Assembly: GCF_004114795.1 (NCBI RefSeq)
Contig: NZ_CP035311.1
Span: 372,001-436,000, forward strand
Direction of reading: 5' to 3'
Source of the DNA: Janthinobacterium sp. 17J80-10
GTDB taxonomy: Bacteria; Pseudomonadota; Gammaproteobacteria; Burkholderiales; Burkholderiaceae_D
DNA: 64,000 bases
The position numbers were made by a program, and so were the translations under genes. The first letter of the stretch is position 1. Every line of letters begins with the position of its first letter. The notes beneath the pieces were generated by a model. That model searched no databases and was not told the DNA's origin. It saw nothing but the letters and a program-made list of their open reading frames with translations. Positions 16,959 through 25,820 of this stretch are shown one piece after another.

Positions 16959-17243
16959 ATGCTTTATATCGTACACATGCAGGTCAACATTCCCGATACC
17001 TTGCCGGCCGAGCGCGCCGCCCAGCTGAAGGCCGATGAAAAGGCCCTGGCGCAGGAACTGCAAAAGAGCGGCAAGTGGCGTCACCTGTGGCGCGTGGCTG
17101 GCCAGTACGCCAACTACAGCGTGTTCGATGTCGCATCCAACGACGAGCTGCACGATTTGCTGATGAGCTTGCCGCTGTATCCGTTCATGAAAATCGAAGT
17201 CACCCCGCTGGCACAGCATCCCTCGGCCATCGCCAAGAACTGA
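16959..17243 (+). CDS. catC: Muconolactone Delta-isomerase
   Basis: The 94-residue protein has the length and blocks of CatC: MLYIVHMQVNIPDTLP at the start, KWRHLWRVAGQYANYSVFDV in the middle and LPLYPFMKIEVTPLAQHPSA at the end. CatC converts muconolactone to 3-oxoadipate enol-lactone in the catechol branch. An AAGGTG precedes the ATG. catA and catB are not in the window, so the ring-cleavage and cycloisomerase steps must be encoded elsewhere. Confidence 0.93.
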   Translation: MLYIVHMQVNIPDTLPAERAAQLKADEKALAQELQKSGKWRHLWRVAGQYANYSVFDVASNDELHDLLMSLPLYPFMKIEVTPLAQHPSAIAKN

Positions 17244-17257
17244 AGCAGGTCCGCGCC

Positions 17258-17554
17258 ATGCCCTACATGATCGAAACCTGGGACAAGCCGAATCGCCAGG
17301 ACTTGCGCAAACAGACGCGCGACGAGCACCTCGCCTACCTGGAAGCGCACGCCGGCCTGTTGCTGGCCTGCGGCGCCAAGCTGAACGACGATGGCAGCGA
17401 TGCCGGCGGCGGCATCTACATCGTCGATGTGGACACCCGTGCCGAAGCCGAAGCCTTCATCGCCGCCGATCCGTTTTCGCGGGCAGACCTGTTCCGCGAA
17501 GTGCGGGTCACGCGCTGGCGCAAGGCTTACCTTGCCGGCCAGTGCTGCCTGTAA
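17258..17554 (+). CDS. YciI-family protein
   Basis: The 98-residue product begins MPYMIETWDKPNRQDLRKQ and has the YciI core: HLAYLEAHAGLLLACGAKL, GGGIYIVDVDTRAEAEAF and DPFSRADLFREVRVTRW. The ATG at 17258, 14 bp after catC, fits the family; the open frame extends further upstream only inside catC. YciI proteins share the ferredoxin-like fold of muconolactone isomerase, and a characterised relative (TftG) removes HCl from a chlorinated aromatic intermediate. It probably acts on a pathway intermediate or side product. Confidence 0.8.
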   Translation: MPYMIETWDKPNRQDLRKQTRDEHLAYLEAHAGLLLACGAKLNDDGSDAGGGIYIVDVDTRAEAEAFIAADPFSRADLFREVRVTRWRKAYLAGQCCL

Positions 17555-17586
17555 CGCAACGCCCTATTTTCAATTCAGAGGTAACC

Positions 17587-18366
17587 ATGCCCCAAGCCAA
17601 GCTCGCCGACGTCAGCATCCATTACCAGCTCGACGGCGATGAAAAAAGTCCCGTGCTGGTGATGTCCAACTCGCTCGGCACCACCCTCGACATGTGGGCG
17701 CCGCAAGTCGAAGCGCTCTCGGCACGTTTCCGCCTGCTGCGCTACGACACCCGTGGCCACGGTCAGTCGCAAGTCACGCCCGGCCCGTACTCGATTCCCC
17801 AGCTGGGCGGCGACGTGCTCGGCCTGCTCAACCATCTCGGCATCGAGAAAGCCCATTACTGCGGCTTGTCGATGGGCGGCATTACCGGCATGTGGCTGGC
17901 TATTTCGCATCCGCAGCGCATCGATCGCCTGGTGCTTGCCAATACCGCCGCCTATATCGGCCCGCCGGAAAACTGGACCACGCGCGTCGCCAAGGTGCAG
18001 CAGGACGGCATCGCATCGATTGCTTCGGCCGTGGTGTCGCGCTGGCTGACGCCCGACTATGCGGAACAGCATCCCGAGCAGGTGGCCTACCTGGAAGACA
18101 TGCTCAAGGCCACTCCCGCAGAAGGCTATGCCGCCAACTGCATCGCCGTGCGCGACGCCGATTACCGCGAGGCGGTCAGGAAGATTACCGCGCCGACCCT
18201 GGTGATTGCAGGCGCCGGCGACTTGCCGACGCCGCCGTCCGATGGCCGCTACCTGGCTGAATCGATTCCCGGCGCGAAGTATGTCGAATTGGCGGGCGCG
18301 CACCTGTCGAACCAGCAGGAGCCGCAGCGCTTTTCCAGCAGCGTGCTGGAATTCCTGCAAGCCTGA
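17587..18366 (+). CDS. pcaD: 3-oxoadipate enol-lactonase
   Basis: The 259-residue protein starts MPQAKLADVSIHYQLDG after AGAGG; an upstream ATG at 17542 lies within the YciI gene and is less likely. The alpha/beta-hydrolase triad is visible: nucleophile in CGLSMGGITG near residue 95, acid in AGAGDLPTPP near 215 and His in AGAHLSNQQ near 240. NSLGTTLDMWAPQ is typical of PcaD. It hydrolyses 3-oxoadipate enol-lactone to 3-oxoadipate, the substrate of PcaIJ. It is the last gene of the cluster, 46 bp before a strong terminator. Confidence 0.93.
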   Translation: MPQAKLADVSIHYQLDGDEKSPVLVMSNSLGTTLDMWAPQVEALSARFRLLRYDTRGHGQSQVTPGPYSIPQLGGDVLGLLNHLGIEKAHYCGLSMGGITGMWLAISHPQRIDRLVLANTAAYIGPPENWTTRVAKVQQDGIASIASAVVSRWLTPDYAEQHPEQVAYLEDMLKATPAEGYAANCIAVRDADYREAVRKITAPTLVIAGAGDLPTPPSDGRYLAESIPGAKYVELAGAHLSNQQEPQRFSSSVLEFLQA

Positions 18367-18411
18367 ACCGTATTACCCCTGCCTTCCTCCCGCAACGGGC
18401 TGGAAGTTTTT

Positions 18412-18447
18412 ATGCCCTGGCATCGTCAAGATGCCAGGGCATTTTTT
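18412..18447 (+). terminator. Strong intrinsic terminator of the pca cluster
   Basis: A perfect 13-bp stem (18412-18424 with 18430-18442) closes a 5-base loop GTCAA and runs into six T residues. Confidence 0.93.
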
Positions 18448-18905
18448 ATGATGGCGGCAATCTGCTGCTGTACGCTTCACTGCCATACATCTTCATCCTG
18501 GTGCTGAAATCTGGAATTACCTGTGGCACTGTCCGTCTCTGTCACAAACGTCATTTTTGTGAAATTCGCAAAAGGTACAAATTAACAACGTCGAGATAGA
18601 ATCAATGGTTTTATTGCAAGGTAAATTAAGGTAATTTTGGAAATTATTAATTTATTGCCGCAGTAACTCGAGGTCGCTCAATTGGAAATACTGGCACTTC
18701 AGATTGGCAACGGGCTGGCTCGACGATGAGCCTTGCATAACATACGCGAGTCATTTACTGTCTACAACGGTCTAATTAAATTGGAACAATTACTTCAGGT
18801 TACTCGGATAATTTGCGTATCGGGAGATCGTTTCTCAGGGCCTGTCTCAATGCTTGTTGATGTTTTGTATCCTAAAAAAATTTCGCACTGAGGCGCCTCT
18901 TTCTT
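18448..18905. other. AT-rich intergenic region upstream of the PAS-GGDEF-EAL gene
   Basis: About 460 bp with clearly lower GC than the flanking pca cluster and no convincing open reading frame on either strand. It holds a 21-bp inverted repeat at 18542-18562. No confident promoter or RNA gene was recognised, although several A/T-rich boxes could serve as -10 elements for the gene at 18906. Confidence 0.6.
18542..18562. promoter_or_regulatory. 21-bp inverted repeat, possible operator
   Basis: TCACAAA (18542-18548) and TTTGTGA (18556-18562) are perfect inverted arms separated by 7 bp. It lies 344 bp upstream of the PAS-GGDEF-EAL start. No family of regulator is assigned. Confidence 0.3.
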
Positions 18906-20960
18906 ATGTTTCATGTCCGTGGCATGTTTGATGAATCGCCGATCGCGTGCGAGATCTTTTCTCCCGAGGGAAAAGTTATTTATGTGAATGCGGCTTTTCA
19001 AAAATTGTGGGGTGTGTCACAGGACGTCGTCGATAACTATATTCTTTCTGAATATAATATTTTGGCCGATGCGCAAGTCGCCGCTTTAGGCGTGCTGCCG
19101 TTTTTACAGCGAGCTATTGCTGGCGAATCGGTTCAAATTCCCCCGGTCATATACTTTCCTGAAAATGTCAATATTCCTGGCCGACGTCGATTGGTCAGCG
19201 CCTATGCTTATCCCGTTAAAAACCATGACGGGCAGGTAGAGGAAGTCATCATTTTGCAGGAAGATATAACCGATCAAAAACAAGCCGAAGAAGATCTTCG
19301 CCAAGCGGCCATTCGCTATGAGACATTGACTCAGGCAGTCCCCGTCGGAATATTCGAGACTGACGCGAACGGCGACTGTCTTTATGTTAATCAGCAATGG
19401 TGTGATATGGCAGGCATGACCCGGGAGCAGGCTGTCGGGACTGGCTGGAAATCGGCGTTGCATCCCGAGGATGCCGAAGGAGTGGTTGCCCTGTGGTATG
19501 AAACTGCACGAAAAGGTGAAATTTTTAAGGCTGAATTTCGACTACAACGTCAGGATGGTGTAGTTACCTGGGTATATGGGCAAGCAGTTGCAAAGAAAAA
19601 CGAGCGAGGTGAAATTACGCGCTATGTAGGTACCACAACTGATATTTCCGATCGCAAGAAATATGAGGGAATACTAAGACACAAAGCCACTACTGATGAC
19701 CTTACTGGCTTGCCAAACCGCGCGACCGCACTCGACCACTTGACACTTGCAATTAACCAGGCACACCGCGATCGACATAGTGCGGTACTGATGTTTGTGG
19801 ATCTCGACAATTTCAAGCATATCAACGATAGCTTAGGTCATCATGTTGGCGATCGATTGCTCAGGCAGAGCGCGGGTCGTTTGCAGGCGTGTGTGAGGGA
19901 AGGCCACACAGTGGCACGATTTGGCGGCGATGAATTTCTGATTGTTATTCCCGCCATCGATAAAACAGAATATGCAGAATTGGTTGCCCAGCGAATCATC
20001 AAGGCGTTTGGGCAGCCTTTTCACCTGGATGGCCATGAGATTTTTATTTCCGCAAGCTTGGGCCTTGCCGTTTATCCCGATGATGGCTGTGACGCAGAAA
20101 GTCTTTTACGACACGCGGATGCTGCGATGTATCGGGCCAAGGATGCAGGACGCAATACGTACCGCTTCTTTCTGCAAGAGATGAACCGCAAGGCTCAGAC
20201 ACGCATTGAGCTTGAAACTCAGCTCAGGCATGCATTGGAGCGCAATGAGCTGTCTGTTCATTACCAACCCGTCGTCGATTCATATACAGGGGATCTTATC
20301 TCTGTTGAAGCGCTCCTGCGCTGGCAAAATTTAAAATTTGGCGAAATACCCCCGGAACGGTTTATTCCTTTGGCCGAGGAGACTGGACTGATTGTTCCAA
20401 TTGGAAACTGGGTGCTGAATACAGCGTGTCAGGATATCCAAAATTGGATGGAACAAACAGGGAAGAAAATAAAATTGGCTGTCAATTTATCACCGCGTCA
20501 ATTTGTTGGTGAGGATTTCATCAATTCGGTGAGAGGGGCAATCGACAAATCGAAACTTCCGGCTGCCTGCCTGGATCTCGAATTAACCGAGCGTATGTTT
20601 ATTTCCGGAGAGTCCAGTAAAGACTTGCAAACTTTACGAGATCTCGGTATCCAGTTTTCGATTGACGATTTTGGCACCGGCTACTCCTCCCTCAGTTATC
20701 TTGCAAAGTTGCCCGTCAGTTATATCAAAGTCGATCGAAGTTTTCTTCAGAATGTTGCGGACCAGCCAGGCAGCGGCATTCTTGCAAGGGGTATTATTGC
20801 GTTAAGCCATAGCCTGGGGTTTCAGGTAATCGCTGAAGGTGTAGAGACTGATGAACAACTGCAGTTTCTTCAAGAGCATGGCTGTAACTATGTTCAAGGA
20901 TTTTATATTAGTGCGGCACTACCGATAGACCAGTTAAGCAGCTGGGCAACGATGCATTAA
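18906..20960 (+). CDS. PAS-PAS-GGDEF-EAL c-di-GMP signalling protein
   Basis: The 684-residue protein has two PAS domains (about 5-125 and 135-255; the second ends with ITRYVGTTTDISDRKK), a GGDEF domain with ARFGGDEFLIV near residue 340, and an EAL domain with SVEALLRWQ near 466, NLSPRQF, ELTERMF and DDFGTGYSS. Both GGDEF and EAL motifs look intact, so it could make or break c-di-GMP. No membrane segment is seen, so it is a cytoplasmic sensor. Base composition is visibly poorer in GC than its neighbours and codon use is less biased, which suggests recent transfer. No clear ribosome binding site precedes 18906; ATG 18924 is an alternative start. Confidence 0.88.
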   Translation: MFHVRGMFDESPIACEIFSPEGKVIYVNAAFQKLWGVSQDVVDNYILSEYNILADAQVAALGVLPFLQRAIAGESVQIPPVIYFPENVNIPGRRRLVSAYAYPVKNHDGQVEEVIILQEDITDQKQAEEDLRQAAIRYETLTQAVPVGIFETDANGDCLYVNQQWCDMAGMTREQAVGTGWKSALHPEDAEGVVALWYETARKGEIFKAEFRLQRQDGVVTWVYGQAVAKKNERGEITRYVGTTTDISDRKKYEGILRHKATTDDLTGLPNRATALDHLTLAINQAHRDRHSAVLMFVDLDNFKHINDSLGHHVGDRLLRQSAGRLQACVREGHTVARFGGDEFLIVIPAIDKTEYAELVAQRIIKAFGQPFHLDGHEIFISASLGLAVYPDDGCDAESLLRHADAAMYRAKDAGRNTYRFFLQEMNRKAQTRIELETQLRHALERNELSVHYQPVVDSYTGDLISVEALLRWQNLKFGEIPPERFIPLAEETGLIVPIGNWVLNTACQDIQNWMEQTGKKIKLAVNLSPRQFVGEDFINSVRGAIDKSKLPAACLDLELTERMFISGESSKDLQTLRDLGIQFSIDDFGTGYSSLSYLAKLPVSYIKVDRSFLQNVADQPGSGILARGIIALSHSLGFQVIAEGVETDEQLQFLQEHGCNYVQGFYISAALPIDQLSSWATMH

Positions 20961-20993
20961 GTTGCATTTTTCGGCAGCCTGGCCCAATATTTT

Positions 20994-23438
20994 TTAAGGC
21001 AATGCCAATGGCGTTGGTTGCTGTTGCCTGTTGTTAGCCCCGGCCTGCGGCTGATCCCGTGCTGGCCCCGAAGGGGGCGAGCCGCTGCCGAACAGGCGGT
21101 TCCACAGGTTGCTGATCGGGTCGCGTTCTTCCATGCCAACTGTGCGCACCGCACCCTGCTCGGCAAATTCCTGATATGCGAGATCGCCATTGACCTGCAC
21201 CAGGCCGCCCGGCAGGGGACGCTGGCCGTCCGGCTTGCCGCGCACCGCCACGCGCATGTAATCGATCCAGATCGGCAGCGCCAGGGTGCTGCCGAACTCG
21301 CGGCCGCCGAGCGACTTCGGCGTGTCGTACCCCATCCAGGCCACGGCCACGACATCGCCGGCATAACCGGCGAACCAGCCATCCATGGAGTCGTCGGTGG
21401 TGCCGGTCTTGCCGGCCAGGTCGGCGCGGCCCAGTTTTTGTCCGGCGGCTGCGGCCGTGCCGGAATGGGCGACGTCGCGCAACATGCTGTCCATGAGCCA
21501 GGCGTTGCGCACATCGAGCACCCGCTCGCTGTCGCTGCCGGCCGGCGGCTTTTGCGCCAGCACATTACCGCGCGCATCGGTCACCTTGGCGATCAGGTAA
21601 GGCTCGCGCTGATAGCCGCCATTGGCAAACACGGCGTAGGCGGACGCCATCTGCAGCGGCGTGACCGAGCCGGTGCCCAGTGCAAGGGTCAGGTTGTCAG
21701 GATGCTTGTCCGGCGCAAAGCCGAAACGCCCCAGATACGACTGCGCATATTGCGGCGAGATTTGCTGCAGGATGCGGATCGATACCAGGTTTTTGGAGCG
21801 CTTCAAGCCATAGCGCATCGTCACCGGCCCGTCGTAGCTGCCATTGTCGTTTTGCGGATTCCACGACTTGCCGCCATTGTCGGCGTCGGCGCTTGCCAGC
21901 GGCGCATCGTTGATCATGGTACCCGGCGACAACCCCTTTTCCAGTGCTGCAGAATAGACAAAGGGCTTGATGGTCGAGCCCGGCTGGCGCCACGCCTGGC
22001 TGACATGGTCGAACTGGCTGAGGCCGAAATCAAAGCCGCCGACCAGCGCCCGGTAGGAGCCGTCGTGGGCGTTCAGGGCGACGAATGCCGCCGCCACTTC
22101 CGGTAATTGCGCAATCGCCCATTTTTGTTTTGCGTCGCGCACCACGCGGACCACCGCGCCGGCACGGATGGCGTTTTGCGCCTTGGCTGCCAGTTTTGCC
22201 GCGGCAAAGCGCAAGCCGTCGCCGGCAATTGCGATCTCTTCGCCCGACAGCAGTTGCGCGCGCACGCCCTTGCTCGATGCCGCCAGTACCACGGCCGACT
22301 CCAGTTCGACGCTATTTGGATATTTCAACAGCGTTTCAGCGATGGCTTCGTCGCGCTCCTCTTCGTCGGCGGGCAGCTTGATGAAGGCTTCCGGGCCGCG
22401 GTAGCCGTGGCGGCGATCGTAATCCAGCACGCCGCGCCGCAGGGCGGCGTACGCCGCATCCTGGTCGGCTTTCAGCAGGGTCGTGGTGACATTGAAGCCG
22501 CGCGTATACGTCTCCTCCTTGAATTGCGCGTACATGAACTTGCGCACCTGTTCGGCGGCGTATTCGGCATGCGTGCCATAGCGCTGGGCGCTGCCGCGGA
22601 TGACCAGTTTTTCCTCGACGGCATGGCTGTGCTCGGCTGCGCTGATGAAGTTGAGCTCGCGCATGCGCTTCAGGATATATAACTGGCGCTGCCGCGCGCG
22701 CTTGGGATTGACCACCGGGTTCATGGTCGATGGCGCCTTCGGCAAGCCGGCCAGCATGGCGGCCTCGGCGGCGCTGATGTCGCGGATCGGCTTGCCGAAA
22801 TAGGTATTGGCGGCGGCGGCAAAACCGTAGGCGCGCTCGCCCAGGTAAATCTGGTTCATGTACAGCTCGAGGATCTGGTCCTTGGACAATTCGCGTTCGA
22901 TCTTGTAGGACAGCAGGACTTCATTGATCTTGCGCGCATAGGACTTTTCGCGCGTCAGGAAAAAATTGCGCGCCACTTGCATGGTGATGGTCGATGCGCC
23001 CTGGCCATTGCCGCCGCTGACCACATTGGACAGCGCAGCGCGCAGCACGCCCTTGTAATCGACGCCGTCATGGCGGTAGAAATTTTCATCCTCGATGGCC
23101 AGCAGCGCCCGCGTCATCAGCGGCGGCATTTGCTTGATCGGCACAAATTCGCGCCGTTCCTCGCCGAATTCGCCGATCAGCACATTGTCCGCGGTATACA
23201 CCCGCAGCGGAATCTTGGGGCGGTAATCGGTGAGCGCATCCAGCTTCGGTAGGGACGGCACCACCAGTACCAGCGCATACGCTGCCAGCAAGCCGGCCAG
23301 CACGGTCACCACCAGCAGCGAGGCGAGCATGAAGCCGCCCAGGCGCCAGCGCCATGTGCGTGCGCCGGACGGGGACTTTTTCGATCCTCTCGGCGATTGC
23401 GGTGAGGACGAAGGCTTGGAAGATTTGGATGATTTCAT
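20994..23438 (-). CDS. mrcA: Penicillin-binding protein 1A
   Basis: The 814-residue bifunctional enzyme has a basic N-terminus, one membrane anchor (about 33-58), a GT51 transglycosylase domain with the catalytic Glu in AIEDENFYRHDGVD near residue 117 and GASTITMQVARNFFL, then an OB-like insertion and the transpeptidase domain with the active Ser in RQPGSTIKPF near 488 and KTGTTDDSMDGWF near 677. It polymerises and crosslinks peptidoglycan at the periplasmic side. A proline- and glutamine-rich tail follows. It converges with the PAS-GGDEF-EAL gene, 33 bp apart. Confidence 0.95.
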   Translation of the reverse strand: MKSSKSSKPSSSPQSPRGSKKSPSGARTWRWRLGGFMLASLLVVTVLAGLLAAYALVLVVPSLPKLDALTDYRPKIPLRVYTADNVLIGEFGEERREFVPIKQMPPLMTRALLAIEDENFYRHDGVDYKGVLRAALSNVVSGGNGQGASTITMQVARNFFLTREKSYARKINEVLLSYKIERELSKDQILELYMNQIYLGERAYGFAAAANTYFGKPIRDISAAEAAMLAGLPKAPSTMNPVVNPKRARQRQLYILKRMRELNFISAAEHSHAVEEKLVIRGSAQRYGTHAEYAAEQVRKFMYAQFKEETYTRGFNVTTTLLKADQDAAYAALRRGVLDYDRRHGYRGPEAFIKLPADEEERDEAIAETLLKYPNSVELESAVVLAASSKGVRAQLLSGEEIAIAGDGLRFAAAKLAAKAQNAIRAGAVVRVVRDAKQKWAIAQLPEVAAAFVALNAHDGSYRALVGGFDFGLSQFDHVSQAWRQPGSTIKPFVYSAALEKGLSPGTMINDAPLASADADNGGKSWNPQNDNGSYDGPVTMRYGLKRSKNLVSIRILQQISPQYAQSYLGRFGFAPDKHPDNLTLALGTGSVTPLQMASAYAVFANGGYQREPYLIAKVTDARGNVLAQKPPAGSDSERVLDVRNAWLMDSMLRDVAHSGTAAAAGQKLGRADLAGKTGTTDDSMDGWFAGYAGDVVAVAWMGYDTPKSLGGREFGSTLALPIWIDYMRVAVRGKPDGQRPLPGGLVQVNGDLAYQEFAEQGAVRTVGMEERDPISNLWNRLFGSGSPPSGPARDQPQAGANNRQQQPTPLALP

Positions 23439-23716
23439 AGGGGTTCAACTCTAGCAGGCAAGGTGACCTGCAGGAATGTTGATTACTTTTTGTAACGAAG
23501 AGATCCGTGCCATTGTGGCTTGTTTGCACGAAATGCACGATAACGATGACGTTAGGCAACAAGATCATATAAAAGTTGCTTAATATTCATACAATATTTC
23601 CATTGTGGCGTAGAAGGATACGGTACTGCGATGGCGTGTTCTATGATTAAATGCCGACTTTGCGCTGATGCGTATCCCCACGCCTGACGGGCCGTTGCCT
23701 GTATCTTTTGTCTTTC

Positions 23717-24931
23717 ATGCCACCTTCCTCCCCATTGCCGGATAACGCGCCTGCCGGCGCTGCTGATTCCCCGCCCGTCATTCACTGGACTGAAGCCGGT
23801 GAAGCGCGCTCTGCGCGCTGGCGCGCCGAAGGCAGCACAGCGCCGCCCAAGCGCGTCGTGGTCGGCGACGATACCCTGGGCGCCGATGCAGCCTACCGGC
23901 TGGCTTGCGAAGGCACGGCCATCCTGTGGCGGGGCGACTTCCAGAATGCGCGGCAATTGCTGCAGGCGCTGGCGCGCCGCGCTGATGGCAAGGGGCGCCG
24001 CAAGTCCGGCAAGCCAGGCAAGGATGCCGCCACAGTTAGCGGACCTGCCGACGCGTTCCACTTGCATCGCCAGGCGCAAGCCCAGCGTGCCCGCGTACTC
24101 GGTTCCCTGCTGCTGCCTTTCGAAGCCGATTATGGCATTCCCCTGCGGCGCGCACCGGATGTCCGGCAAGCCTGCCACGAGGCCTATGGCGAGAATGCCG
24201 TTGCTTTCGTGGCATCGCTGCGTGAATTGCAGGGCATCATCGGCGCGCACGAATGGCGCAAAAAAGGCGTCGAGATCCCGGCACTGGGCGCGCGCATCCA
24301 TCCGCATTACGGCGTGTTTTCGCCAGTGCGCGGCGAATACCTGGACCTCGTGGCGCAAGCACTGCAAACCACCAGTCCCCCGCCGCTGGCGTTCGATATC
24401 GGCACCGGAACCGGCGTGCTGGCGGCATTGCTGGCGCAGCGCGGCATCGAGCGTGTCGTGGCCACCGATTGCGCGCCACGTGCGCTTGCCTGCGCGCGTG
24501 CCAATCTCGCCCTGCTGAACTTGTCCGACCGCGTGCAGGTCGCCGAAGCCGACCTCTTTCCCGAGGGGCGCGCGCCGCTGGTGGTATGTAACCCGCCTTG
24601 GGTGCCAGCCCGTCCCAGCTCCGCCATTGAACAAGCCGTATACGACCCGGACAGCCGCATGCTGCGCGGCTTTCTGGATGGCGTGGCGGCGCACCTGACG
24701 CCTGGCGGCGAAGCCTGGCTGATCCTGTCCGATCTCGCCGAGCACCTGGGCCTGCGCTCGCGCGAACAATTGCTGGCGATGATCGAGGCCGCCGGGCTGT
24801 CGGTGTCTGGCCGGCTGGACGCGCGGCCGCACCACGCCAAGGCAAGCGACCCGAACGATCCTCTGCACGCGGCGCGCGCCGCTGAAGTTACGTCCCTGTG
24901 GCGCCTGCAAGCCACACCAGCGGCGCCGTGA
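23717..24931 (+). CDS. Class I SAM-dependent methyltransferase (HemK/RlmG-like)
   Basis: The 404-residue protein has an N-terminal half of about 200 residues without a recognised motif and a C-terminal Rossmann methyltransferase: FDIGTGTGVLAALLAQRG near residue 222 (SAM motif I), VVATDCAPRALACARANL, and the catalytic NPPW motif in VVCNPPWVP near 290. NPPY/NPPW enzymes methylate amide or exocyclic amine nitrogens of proteins or nucleic acids. I chose ATG 23717; a TTG at 23708 is also in frame. It is a lone gene; substrate unknown. Confidence 0.82.
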   Translation: MPPSSPLPDNAPAGAADSPPVIHWTEAGEARSARWRAEGSTAPPKRVVVGDDTLGADAAYRLACEGTAILWRGDFQNARQLLQALARRADGKGRRKSGKPGKDAATVSGPADAFHLHRQAQAQRARVLGSLLLPFEADYGIPLRRAPDVRQACHEAYGENAVAFVASLRELQGIIGAHEWRKKGVEIPALGARIHPHYGVFSPVRGEYLDLVAQALQTTSPPPLAFDIGTGTGVLAALLAQRGIERVVATDCAPRALACARANLALLNLSDRVQVAEADLFPEGRAPLVVCNPPWVPARPSSAIEQAVYDPDSRMLRGFLDGVAAHLTPGGEAWLILSDLAEHLGLRSREQLLAMIEAAGLSVSGRLDARPHHAKASDPNDPLHAARAAEVTSLWRLQATPAAP

Positions 24932-24952
24932 GCGCCGCCTTCACTGATCAAT

Positions 24953-25513
24953 TCAGGTTCGCGGCCCTGCGCTGCCAAAGGTGCGTTGCCACCAGCCGCG
25001 CAAGCCGGCAGGCGCATGGCGCCGTTCAGTTGCTGTCGGTGGGGCGGATTGCGCCGGCCTGGCGGCCGGGGATGGCGTTTGCTGCGGTTCCAGTGTCGGT
25101 TCCGGGCGTGTCTGGCGGTCGTATTCCAGAAACAGGACCTTACTTTCCAGAATCTTGATCAGGTTGTCCTTGTCGGACAGGCGGGCCCGCAATTCCGTGG
25201 TGACCTGATCTTTTACCCGCCGCAGTTCCGCTTCCAGCACGATGATGCGCTCCAGGGAACGGATCCGTTCTTCGAGCAAGACAATCCTGGTTTTGTCGGT
25301 ACTATTCTTGCGCACCGGTTCCTTGGGCGCTGCCTGCGGACTGTGCAAGCGGCCATAGGTCCGCAACAGCTCTGCCGTATCGATGCGCACGTCGCCATCT
25401 TGCAGGATAGTCGGGGACAGATGGCCATTTTCAATATCGCGTGCCAGGGTGGTGCGCGCCTTGCGCACCAGTTTTGCCGCGTCAGAAATACTCACGAGCG
25501 CCATGTTTTGCAT
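24953..25513 (-). CDS. HTH and coiled-coil DNA-binding protein, plasmid accessory-like
   Basis: The 186-residue protein starts with a MerR/excisionase-like helix-turn-helix (SISDAAKLVRKARTTLARDI, then NGHLSPTI and RIDTAELLRTYG at about 7-55), followed by a coiled coil (about 75-140) and a Pro/Ala/Thr-rich tail ending in a basic segment. This layout resembles DNA-binding accessory proteins found beside rep genes on plasmids, where the short HTH is followed by a dimerisation coil. No rep, par or mobility gene lies nearby, so here it is either domesticated or has a chromosomal role. An internal ATG four codons in (25501) is an alternative start. Confidence 0.65.
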   Translation of the reverse strand: MQNMALVSISDAAKLVRKARTTLARDIENGHLSPTILQDGDVRIDTAELLRTYGRLHSPQAAPKEPVRKNSTDKTRIVLLEERIRSLERIIVLEAELRRVKDQVTTELRARLSDKDNLIKILESKVLFLEYDRQTRPEPTLEPQQTPSPAARPAQSAPPTATERRHAPAGLRGWWQRTFGSAGPRT

Positions 25514-25820
25514 TTTGAATTGCTAAAGTATTAATTGACCAGGCAAAGTCGAAAAAATTCTTTCACGGGCAGGGAAATGTCAGTGGGAAGAGCGTTTGGA
25601 CAAGTAACACGCCAAGGCAGCAACACGAGGCTTGTGATTTCCACAAAATATGTGGTGCTAGCAACACTTATTTTGTATCAGGCCGATAAACCGCCTTATT
25701 CCACGCATCACAAGCGCAGTGATAGTGATAATCTGCAACTTTTCCCGGTGAAATTTACAAAGATTAACAATCGCAGGGAGCGCGCCGGGGTGCGTGGCAA
25801 GTTTTACCTTTTGAGGCGGC
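25514..25820. other. Intergenic region upstream of the rod-AsmA gene
   Basis: About 307 bp between two divergent genes. A 97-codon frame crosses it but has no coding character or ribosome binding site. The promoters of both genes must lie here; I could not pick out a clear one. CCACA/TGTGG arms around 25650 form a short 15-bp inverted repeat of uncertain meaning. Confidence 0.5.
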
